Source: Lentzea pudingi (lineage in GTDB: Bacteria; Actinomycetota; Actinomycetes; Mycobacteriales; Pseudonocardiaceae). From it: a stretch of 64,000 nt of DNA. A program made the translations under genes and the position numbers. The notes under the pieces were generated by a model, which saw only the letters and a program-made list of their open reading frames with translations, made no database searches and was not told the origin of the DNA. Shown here in pieces: positions 25,324-34,544 of the stretch. The stretch covers positions 62,001-126,000 of the forward strand of contig NZ_BMNC01000018.1 in the NCBI RefSeq assembly GCF_014646255.1. Reading direction: 5' to 3'. Position 1 is the stretch's first letter, and every line of letters begins with the position of its first letter.

Positions 25324-26526
25324 ATGACGCGCATCGTGTTCTCTGGGGGCAAGGTCTTCACCGGCCGGGCGAGCGAGCCCGGCGACGTGGTGGTCGAGGG
25401 CGACCGCATCGTCGACGTCGGCATCGGACTCGACGGTGACACCGAGGTCGACGCGACCGGCCACACGATCCTGCCGGGCTTGTTCGACTGCCACGTGCAC
25501 TTCATGTTCAGCGGCGCCGATCTGGTGCGGTCGCTGAACACGCCGTTCTCGCTGCCGTTCTACGAGGCGATCGGGAACATGCGGGCGACGCTGCGGTGCG
25601 GCATCACGACGGTCCGCGACGCTCTCGGCGCCGACCTCGGTGTCGCGGAGGCCGTGCGGCGCGGCCTGGTCCAGGGCCCGCGCATGCAGATCGCGGTCAA
25701 CATGGTCTCGCAGACCGGCGGCCACAACGACGACTGGATGCAGTGCGGCGCCCACGTCTCACCGCCGCTGCACCCCGGCCTGCCGGACACCGTCGCCGAC
25801 GGTCCCGAGGAGCTGCGCAAGGTCATCCGCACGCTCGTCCGCCACGGCGCCGACATCATCAAGATCGCGTCGAGCGGTGGCGTGATGTCCCCGCGCAGCA
25901 ACCCCCGCCACGCGCACTTCCGCGACGAGGAGATCGCGATGATCGTGCAGGAGGCCAACGCCGCCGGCATCGCGGTCATGTCGCACGCCATGAGCGGCGA
26001 CGGCATCCTCACGGCCGTGCGCAACGGAGTCCGGTCCATCGAGCACGGCGTGTTCCTCACCGACGAGGGCGTCGAGAAGATGCTCGAGAACGGCACGTGG
26101 CTGGTGCCGACGCTCATGGCACCGCGCATGGTGCTCGACCAGGCCGCCGCCGGCATGGCCATCTCGGACGTCATCCTCGACAAGGCCAAGGCCGTTGTGT
26201 CGCAACACTTCCAGTCGTTCCAGAAGGCCCACCAGGCCGGCGTGAAGATCGCGATGGGCACCGACTCCGGCGTCGGCCCGCACGGCGACAACCTCACCGA
26301 GCTGACGTTGATGACCGAGTACGGCATGTCGCCGGCCGAGGCGCTGCACGCGACCACGAAGTCCGCCGCCGCGCTCATGCGCCTCGAAAACGAACTCGGC
26401 GAGCTCGCACCAGGCAAGCTCGCCGATCTCGTACTCGTGGAGGGTGACGCCGAACAGCACGTGAAGGCCGGAACGCTGAAGCAGGCCGTCCGCGCCGTCT
26501 ACCAGAACGGCGTCTCCCTGTTGTAA
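25324..26526 (+). CDS. amidohydrolase (imidazolonepropionase/prolidase-like metal-dependent hydrolase)
   Basis: 400 residues, cytoplasmic TIM-barrel amidohydrolase. Metal ligands are visible: HVHF after GLFDC, a central Lys in ADIIKIASSGGV (often carboxylated), His in VMSHAMSG, His in SIEHGVFL, and Asp in MGTDSGVGPHG. The N- and C-terminal strands (IVFSGGKVFTGRA; GKLADLVLVEGD) make the usual beta-sandwich. This subgroup includes Xaa-Pro/Xaa-Arg dipeptidases and related enzymes. Divergent placement from an S9 peptidase with a shared operator suggests a joint role in peptide breakdown, which is inference. The stop lies inside the left arm of the 26526-26693 palindrome. Confidence 0.85.
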   Translation: MTRIVFSGGKVFTGRASEPGDVVVEGDRIVDVGIGLDGDTEVDATGHTILPGLFDCHVHFMFSGADLVRSLNTPFSLPFYEAIGNMRATLRCGITTVRDALGADLGVAEAVRRGLVQGPRMQIAVNMVSQTGGHNDDWMQCGAHVSPPLHPGLPDTVADGPEELRKVIRTLVRHGADIIKIASSGGVMSPRSNPRHAHFRDEEIAMIVQEANAAGIAVMSHAMSGDGILTAVRNGVRSIEHGVFLTDEGVEKMLENGTWLVPTLMAPRMVLDQAAAGMAISDVILDKAKAVVSQHFQSFQKAHQAGVKIAMGTDSGVGPHGDNLTELTLMTEYGMSPAEALHATTKSAAALMRLENELGELAPGKLADLVLVEGDAEQHVKAGTLKQAVRAVYQNGVSLL

Positions 26527-26693
26527 CTAGTGGTGTGACCCGGAACGTCGGCGAGGTAATCCACGCTCAGCAGGGCACCTCGCGGCGCCGCCCCCACGCC
26601 CCCGTACAACCAGTACGAAGGCGTGGGGGCGACACCACGATGCACCCGTCTGACCGCAAATCCCCCGGCAACGTTCCGGGCCGCACCACTAGT
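26526..26693. repeat. 168-bp imperfect palindrome spanning the gap between convergent genes
   Basis: The outer arms (26526-26556 and 26663-26693) match inversely at about 26 of 31 positions, starting ACTAGTGGTG and including CCCGGAACGT. Inside lies a second hairpin: GCCCCCACGCC (26590-26600) with GGCGTGGGGGC (26620-26630), whose loop holds GTAC/GTAC. The stop codons of the amidohydrolase (26524-26526) and TerC (26691-26689) sit at or in the arm ends. It could be a bidirectional terminator or a miniature inverted-repeat element. No ORF inside looks real. Confidence 0.7.
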
Positions 26694-27693
26694 GGTTGGC
26701 GTCCGCCCCGACGTGCTTCGCGGCCTCGGGGTGGCGCTTGACCTTCCACAGGCTGGCGATCGTCGTGATCGCCAGCACGCCGATGATCACCGAGAGCGAG
26801 ACCTCGATGCCGATGGTCGGCACGTGGAAGGGCTCGCCGCCGTTGAGGAACGGCAGGTTGTTGGTGTGCAGGGCTTCCAGGATCAGCTTGACGCCGATGA
26901 AGCCGAGGATCACCGAGAGGCCGATCGACAGGTAGATGAGCTTCGCGAGCAGTCCGCCGAGCAGGAAGTACAGCTGGCGCAGGCCCATCAGCGCGAACGC
27001 GTTGGCCGTGAAGACCAGGAACGGTTCCTTGGTGAGGCCGAAGATCGCGGGGATCGAGTCGAGCGCGAAGAGCAGGTCGGTGGAGCCGATCGCGACCATC
27101 ACGATGAACATCGGGGTCACGTAGCGCTTGCCGTCGATCTTGATGAACGAGTTCGAGCCGTGGTAGTCGTCGGTGACCGGGAAGACCTTGCGCACCATGC
27201 GGAGCATCAGGTTTTCCTTGTACTCCTCGTCCTCGTCGTGGTTCTCCCGCGCCAGCTGCCAGCCGGTGTAGATGAGGAACGCGCCGAAGATGAAGAAGAC
27301 CCAGCTGAACTGGCTGATGAGCGCCGCGCCGGCCGCGATGAAGATGCCGCGCATGACGAGCGCGAGCAGGATGCCGATCAGCAGCACCTTGTGCTGGTGG
27401 ATCGCGGGCACCTTGAACGTCGTCATGATGATCAAGAAGATGAAGAGGTTGTCTACGCTCAGCGAGTACTCGGTGATGTACCCGGCGAAGAACTCCGTGG
27501 CGTACTGCCCACCGGAGAAGTACCAGATGCCGAGGCCGAAGACGGCGGCCATCGCGACGTAGAAGATCACCCAGCGGGCTGCTTCACCGATCGTCACCTC
27601 ATGGGGTTTCCGATCGACGATCACGAGGTCCACGGCCAGGAGAACGAGCAGACCACCGATCGTCGCGAGCCACATCCATGCGGGGACGTTCAC
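26689..27693 (-). CDS. TerC-family membrane protein (Mn2+ exporter/tellurium-resistance family)
   Basis: 334 residues, about nine transmembrane helices. The two acidic repeats that define TerC are present: YITEYSLSVDNLFIFLIIMT and AIGSTDLLFALDSIPAIFGL. A charged cytoplasmic loop (ARENHDEDEEYKENLMLRM) separates the halves. Members such as Alx and MeeF/MeeY export manganese or assist metalation of exported proteins. The link to Mn2+ is strengthened by the yybP-ykoY riboswitch directly upstream. GTG 27693 has the ribosome site GGAGG 7 bases upstream (27705-27701), which is sequestered in one riboswitch state. Confidence 0.92.
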   Translation of the reverse strand: MNVPAWMWLATIGGLLVLLAVDLVIVDRKPHEVTIGEAARWVIFYVAMAAVFGLGIWYFSGGQYATEFFAGYITEYSLSVDNLFIFLIIMTTFKVPAIHQHKVLLIGILLALVMRGIFIAAGAALISQFSWVFFIFGAFLIYTGWQLARENHDEDEEYKENLMLRMVRKVFPVTDDYHGSNSFIKIDGKRYVTPMFIVMVAIGSTDLLFALDSIPAIFGLTKEPFLVFTANAFALMGLRQLYFLLGGLLAKLIYLSIGLSVILGFIGVKLILEALHTNNLPFLNGGEPFHVPTIGIEVSLSVIIGVLAITTIASLWKVKRHPEAAKHVGADANH

Positions 27694-27700
27694 AACCCAA

Positions 27701-27845
27701 CCTCCGGGATTCTCAGCGCATGCCAGATAAACCCGGAGGTCTCCTCCGCCGCCGAGATGATCTCTCGAACGACCGACGGCACCGGGAGCTCCATGCCGAG
27801 CTCCGTACTGACGACACCGCCGCTTAGGGAGTACTCCCCTCCATG
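27701..27845 (-). ncRNA. yybP-ykoY (Mn2+-sensing) riboswitch controlling terC
   Basis: On the minus strand the leader contains the aptamer hallmarks GGGGAGTA (27839-27832) and GTCGTCAGTACGG further on, and closes with GAGACCTCC. P1 would pair GGAGG (about 27842-27838) with CCTCC (27739-27735). The same CCTCCGGG (27739-27732) can instead pair perfectly with CCCGGAGG (27708-27701), which contains the ribosome site of TerC. Ligand binding should therefore free the site and switch translation on. The remaining gap, 27846-28051, holds the riboswitch promoter and the TATCGT box of the divergent gene; nothing else is seen. Confidence 0.88.
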
Positions 27846-28051
27846 CTGCGTCAATATTGTGCTCTACGAAGAGCGGTTAGCGCCACACAGGGTGAGCAGA
27901 CCCACGCAACCAGGTGCGATGGGAATACGCAGCGTGTCGTTCGGGTTGGAACCGACCACTACCTGAAGGCGCGCTGAAGATCCACTGATGCTGAGACCGC
28001 GACCGGATCCCGACAGGCCGTTCTCAGCAAAACTCGCATATCGTCAACGTC

Positions 28052-30887
<2,836 letters not shown>

Positions 30888-30895
<8 letters not shown>

Positions 30896-31136
30896 CTTCC
30901 TGACGGCAGCGGCGTCCGCGACGGACGCCCAGGCCGAGGCAGAGGTCCCCTCGTCGAGCGAGCGCACGTTGCTCGCCGGCGAAGGGGGACCCCTTGACTT
31001 GATTATCCCAGTCGGCACCGACAGTTCCGGCGCCGAACAGCCGCCCGCGGCCACAGGTTCGCCATCGGTGAAAACCGTGCTCACGGCGAACCCCAACCGC
31101 ACGAAGGCACCGATCCGTCAGGAGGTGGACCGATGA
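30888..31136 (+). CDS. 82-residue coupled ORF between the ABC ATPase fusion and the permease
   Basis: It starts GTG at 30888, overlapping the last 8 bases of the hydrolase-ATPase gene, and its TGA stop overlaps the permease's ATG (ATGA at 31133-31136). The composition is Ala/Ser/Glu/Pro-rich (AAASATDAQAEAEVPSSSER) with little predicted structure and no membrane helix. The ribosome site of the permease (AGGAGGTGG) lies within its 3' end. It may be a genuine small protein or mainly a device that carries ribosomes to the permease start. No family is recognised. Confidence 0.45.
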
Positions 31137-32059
31137 ACGAGAACGGCGTCCACACCGACCCCGGCGCGCTCAACGACCTCACCGACGCAGCCGCCGCGCA
31201 GCACACCAAGGTGGCACCGGACGGCTCGTCGGCCGGGTACAAGGCGCGCCGCACGCTCCGCATCCACGTGGAGCTGCAACGGCAGATCCGCCGCCGCAGG
31301 ACCCAGCTCGTGCTGGGCTTCCTGGTGCTGCTGCCGTTCATCCTCGCGGCGAGCTTCGAGATCGGCCAGTCCGACCCGAACCGCCGCTCCGGCGGCTTCG
31401 TGGACCTCGCGACCGCCAGCGGCATCAACTTCGTGGTGCTCACGCTGTTCGTGAGCAGCAGCTTCCTGCTGCCGATGATCGTGGCGCTGTTCTTCGGCGA
31501 CACGATCGCGTCCGAAGCGTCGTGGTCGAGCCTCAAGTACCTGCTCGCCGCACCGATCCCGAGGCACCGCCTGCTGCGTCAGAAGGCCATCAGCAGCGGC
31601 ATCCTCAGCGTCTTCGCCCTGACCCTGCTCCCCGCAGTGGCCCTGGGCGTCGGCGTGGCCTGGTACGGCGCCGGTGAGGTCGTGAGCCCGACCGGTGAGG
31701 CGGCCCCGTTCGCCGACGGCGTGCTCGGCATGGCGCTCGCCGTCGTCTACATCTCGATCAACCTGTTCTGGGTCGCGGGCCTCGCGATGTTCCTGTCCGT
31801 GTCCACCGACGCGCCTCTCGGCGCGGTCGGCGGCACGGTGCTCGTCTCGATCGTGTCGCAGATCCTCGACCAGATCGAGCCGCTCGGGGACCTGCGCAAC
31901 TACCTGCCGACGCACTACGCGATGGCGTGGGCCGACCTGCTCTCGACCGACATCGACTGGTCGGAGATGACCCGCGGCACGTTCTCCGCACTCGTCTACG
32001 GCGGCGTCTTCACGCTGCTCGCGGCGCGTGTGTTCAAGACGAAGGACATCACCAGCTAG
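31133..32059 (+). CDS. ABC-2 type transporter permease
   Basis: 308 residues. A soluble N-terminus (about 45 residues) is followed by six transmembrane helices: LVLGFLVLLPFILAASFEIG, INFVVLTLFVSSSFLLPMIV, AISSGILSVFALTLLPAVAL, GVLGMALAVVYISINLFWVA, APLGAVGGTVLVSIVSQILD and LVYGGVFTLLAARVFKTKDI. The EASWSSLKYLLAAPIPRHRLL stretch between helices 2 and 3 is the coupling-helix element typical of ABC-2 permeases. It presumably dimerises and pairs with the ATPase half of the upstream fusion. The substrate is unknown. AGGAGGTGG precedes ATG 31133. Confidence 0.88.
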   Translation: MNENGVHTDPGALNDLTDAAAAQHTKVAPDGSSAGYKARRTLRIHVELQRQIRRRRTQLVLGFLVLLPFILAASFEIGQSDPNRRSGGFVDLATASGINFVVLTLFVSSSFLLPMIVALFFGDTIASEASWSSLKYLLAAPIPRHRLLRQKAISSGILSVFALTLLPAVALGVGVAWYGAGEVVSPTGEAAPFADGVLGMALAVVYISINLFWVAGLAMFLSVSTDAPLGAVGGTVLVSIVSQILDQIEPLGDLRNYLPTHYAMAWADLLSTDIDWSEMTRGTFSALVYGGVFTLLAARVFKTKDITS

Positions 32060-32452
32060 TCACTGCACGCAGAACTCGTTGCCCTCGGGGTCGAGCATCA
32101 CGACCCAGTGGCCCTTGTTGTCGTTGAACTCCTGGACCTTCGTGGCACCAAGGGAAACGAGCCGATCAACCGCCTCCAGCCCGGCGTTCACGTCGAGGTG
32201 GAGGCGGTTTTTCGCTGTCTTGCCCTCGGGCACGCGCTGGAAGAAGAACCGCGGGCCGGCGCCCTCGGGATCGATGATCGCCGAGTAGTCGTTGACCGAC
32301 TCGAACGGGATGCCGTTCTTGACCGCGAAGTCCTCCCACGAGTCGAACCCGGGAGGGGGTGGCTGCACGACGTAACCGAGTGCCTCAGCCCAGAAAGCAG
32401 CCAGCTTGCCGGGGTCCGCCGCGTCCATCGTGACCTGGATTCCGATTGCCAT
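32060..32452 (-). CDS. VOC-superfamily (glyoxalase-like) protein
   Basis: 130 residues, single VOC protein with two beta-alpha-beta-beta-beta modules: IGIQVTMDAADPGKLAAFWA at the N-terminus and NRLHLDVNAGLEAVDRLVSL in the second half, ending VVMLDPEGNEFCVQ. The H-L-D and E-x-F-C-V positions correspond to metal-ligand sites, so metal binding is possible. The substrate is unknown; relatives include glyoxalases and bleomycin-binding proteins. ATG 32452 is 6 bases after a TACCGT box, indicating a leaderless transcript divergent from another VOC gene at 32509. Confidence 0.85.
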   Translation of the reverse strand: MAIGIQVTMDAADPGKLAAFWAEALGYVVQPPPPGFDSWEDFAVKNGIPFESVNDYSAIIDPEGAGPRFFFQRVPEGKTAKNRLHLDVNAGLEAVDRLVSLGATKVQEFNDNKGHWVVMLDPEGNEFCVQ

Positions 32453-32508
32453 GCCGCCACGGTAGAGACCAATGCGGACAACCACTGTCCGGAGTAGCGT
32501 GCCGTCTC

Positions 32509-32889
32509 ATGTCACGTCCTGTGCACTTCGAGATCCACGCCGCAGATCCCGAGCGGGCGCGGAACTTCTACACCTCGGTCTTCGGCTGGAAGATCGAACA
32601 GTGGGGCGACATCCCCTACTGGACCATCGTCACCGGCGACGAAGACCAGCCCGGCGTCAACGGCGGCCTGCTGCCCCGCCGCGGCCCGGATCCGGAGCCG
32701 GACGCGCCGGTCCACGGTTACGTCATGACGATCAGCGTGGCCGACATCGACGTCACCATAGCCGCGATCGAGGTCAACGGCGGCACGGTCGCGCTGCCCA
32801 AGGACAAGATGCCCGGAGTGGGCCTGCTCGCCTACTACAAGGACACCGAGAACAACATCTTCGGCATCATCCAGCCGGAAGACCGCTAG
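32509..32889 (+). CDS. VOC-superfamily (glyoxalase-like) protein
   Basis: 126 residues. VOC fold: PVHFEIHAADPERARNFYTS, VFGWKIEQWGDIPYWTIVTG, GYVMTISVADIDVTIAAIEV and the end YYKDTENNIFGIIQPED. This is the common actinobacterial VOC class in which the ligand pocket is not defined. ATG 32509 lies 8 bases after a TAGCGT box (32495-32500), arguing for a leaderless mRNA. It is not closely similar to its divergent VOC neighbour, so this is not a recent duplication. The 3' end overlaps the convergent MmcQ/YjbR gene by 4 bases. Confidence 0.87.
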   Translation: MSRPVHFEIHAADPERARNFYTSVFGWKIEQWGDIPYWTIVTGDEDQPGVNGGLLPRRGPDPEPDAPVHGYVMTISVADIDVTIAAIEVNGGTVALPKDKMPGVGLLAYYKDTENNIFGIIQPEDR

Positions 32890-33236
32890 ACAGCGGGCCG
32901 TTTGCCCTTGGGCAGCCGTGCGACGACGGCGTCGTAGGAGCCGTCGACCAGTTCCAGCAGGTCGTCGTCGGGCACGGCTCCCTTGAGGGCGATGGTGTTC
33001 CACCCGTACCGGCCGATGTAGCCGCTCACCGTGACGTCAGAGGGAAAGCGCTCTCGCCACACCGCGGCGGCCTCGGCGTCGGTGCCGCACTTCAGACCGA
33101 CGGTGTGCACGTCGAGGCCGATGAAGGCGAACGCCTTCCCGCCGACCTTGCACACCAGTTCGGCCTCGCCCCACGGATACGTCTCCTCCGCGCCGGGCTT
33201 GCCGGCGCAGTAGACGATCAACTCGTCAAGTGTCAC
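32886..33236 (-). CDS. MmcQ/YjbR-family protein
   Basis: 116 residues. Typical MmcQ/YjbR pattern: LIVYCAGKPGAEETYPWGEA, ELVCKVGGKAFAFIGL, GLKCGTDAEAAAVWRERFPS, SGYIGRYGWNTIALKG and LLELVDGSYDAVVARLPKGK. The fold is CyaY-like and members are described as DNA-binding, with no defined target. The start is GTG 33236, with a TAGTTT box 5 bases upstream. It lies 8 bases downstream of the MarR gene stop on the same strand but appears to have its own promoter. Confidence 0.87.
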   Translation of the reverse strand: MTLDELIVYCAGKPGAEETYPWGEAELVCKVGGKAFAFIGLDVHTVGLKCGTDAEAAAVWRERFPSDVTVSGYIGRYGWNTIALKGAVPDDDLLELVDGSYDAVVARLPKGKRPAV

Positions 33237-33244
33237 AACAGAAA

Positions 33245-33676
33245 CTAGCGCGCGCCGAACACCGCGACAAAACGAGTGAGCAGCCGGGCGAACTCCACCC
33301 GCTCCTCCTCGTTCCAGTCCGCCATCGCGACGGCACAGGCACTCTGCCGAGCCCGGTGCAGCTCAGCGGACGTGGCCCGGCCCCGAGGCGTCCGCACGAG
33401 CAACACCCGCCGCCCGTCGGCCTTGTCGGCGACCCGAGCAACCAAGCCGGCGTCGACGGCACTGGTGACGAGCTTGCTGGCCCGAGGCTGGTCGACGTGC
33501 AAAGCCAAGGCAACACTGGAAACCGTGGCCTGGGCCCCAGTCCGCTCAGCCGTCTCCACGACGTCGAGCACGTCGAAGGCCGGTACGGCCAACTCGGCCA
33601 GGGCCCTACGAGACTGACTGCGCCGCACAGCGATCAGCGCCTGCTCCACCGCGGCGAGGTGGGAGTCCACATCCAC
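33245..33676 (-). CDS. MarR-family transcriptional regulator
   Basis: About 143 residues. Winged helix of the MarR type: AFDVLDVVETAERTGAQATV, SSVALALHVDQPRASKLVTS (recognition helix) and AGLVARVADKADGRRVLLVR (wing with the DxRxxxLxLT-like motif). C-terminal dimerisation helices end ARLLTRFVAVFGAR. The start is uncertain: GTG 33676 or GTG 33670; the longer reading frame upstream is Arg-rich and unlikely. The 150-base gap upstream (33677-33830) holds a weak inverted repeat (CGATTT/AAATCG, 33740-33764) that could be its operator. The regulated genes are unknown. Confidence 0.8.
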   Translation of the reverse strand: MDVDSHLAAVEQALIAVRRSQSRRALAELAVPAFDVLDVVETAERTGAQATVSSVALALHVDQPRASKLVTSAVDAGLVARVADKADGRRVLLVRTPRGRATSAELHRARQSACAVAMADWNEEERVEFARLLTRFVAVFGAR

Positions 33677-33830
33677 CCCGAGATCATGGCCGCCCGGGGC
33701 CCTGACGAAAGCAGTCCGCGCACATCTCACCCCAGAGGGCGATTTACGGCGGGCGCGCAAATCGTTATGTGGTCTCAAGGACTACGCACCGCACACGTCG
33801 ATCTAACTCAATGCGACACGACCCACTCCA

Positions 33831-34514
33831 CTATGGACAGGCGGATCCCGGCGACGGTGACGGAACGCCGAGACGGTCCAGCTCGGCCACGCACACCCGC
33901 ACCGCTTCGGCGGCGTCGTAGTCGACGTCGACGCGATCCGGGTAACGGACCCCGGTCACCGAGAACCGTCCATCACCGAGCGCACGAACCCACGGCCCGT
34001 CCCACCGGTGGGCGTCCGGGGCGACCTTGAACGACATCCACCAGTGCGACGTGAACGGGTACAAGCGCCGCAACCTCGGCTCCCGCATCGCCGCCTCGAT
34101 GAACTCACCCAGGCCGTGCTGCCCCAGGGCACGGTCCATCTGCCAGATGAACTCAAGCCGATCGCCGTTCTCGAACGCGTCGGCGACGGCGACGAAATCG
34201 GCGAACGACGGCCAGGCAGCGGCCAGCTCCCGTGCTGTGGCCCCGCCGAGCCACAGCGCCACCGAGCCGGTGAACTCGGCCAGGTCGGTCGTGGTGAGAT
34301 AAGCCAGGCTGGCCTTCCGCAGGACGTATCGAATGCGGAACTGGCGCTGCTGGCGCCACAGACTCACGCGCACGGAGCGGTCGCCTTGGGTCACCGTGGC
34401 CGTCAGAGCTCCCGGGAAGGTCTCCAGCTCGATGTCGCCACCGGGACACGCCTCCCGGAGCACGATCTCCAGACCACCCGCGTCGACCACGTGCTGGCAC
34501 AGCGATCTCCCCAT
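33831..34514 (-). CDS. DUF6193-like protein of unknown function
   Basis: 227 residues, soluble. It contains VRVSLWRQQRQFRIRYVLRK, TTTDLAEFTGSVALWLGGAT, AAWPSFADF and, near residue 155, REPRLRRLYPFTSHWWMSFK, followed by a terminal strand (GDGRFSVTGVRYPD). The LRRLYPF-x-SH stretch and the TTDLAE-x-x-x-x-x-x-WL region match what I recall of DUF6193, a domain found singly or in tandem in actinomycetes with no known activity. ATG 34514 is 7 bases after a TAGCTT box, which fixes the start over the upstream TTG. It follows uvrB's 3' end on the same strand order but is a separate transcript. Confidence 0.55.
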   Translation of the reverse strand: MGRSLCQHVVDAGGLEIVLREACPGGDIELETFPGALTATVTQGDRSVRVSLWRQQRQFRIRYVLRKASLAYLTTTDLAEFTGSVALWLGGATARELAAAWPSFADFVAVADAFENGDRLEFIWQMDRALGQHGLGEFIEAAMREPRLRRLYPFTSHWWMSFKVAPDAHRWDGPWVRALGDGRFSVTGVRYPDRVDVDYDAAEAVRVCVAELDRLGVPSPSPGSACP

Positions 34515-34544
34515 GCTGCCCAAGCTACGTGCGTAATTCAGCCG

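Noticed and set aside
26567..26749. ORFs inside the 168-bp palindrome
   Set aside because: Both reading directions are Arg/Pro/Gly-rich, overlap the stop codons of real genes and lack ribosome sites.
33740..33764. CGATTT/AAATCG inverted repeat in the MarR upstream region
   Set aside because: Only 6-bp arms with a 13-base GC-rich spacer; too weak to list as an operator.
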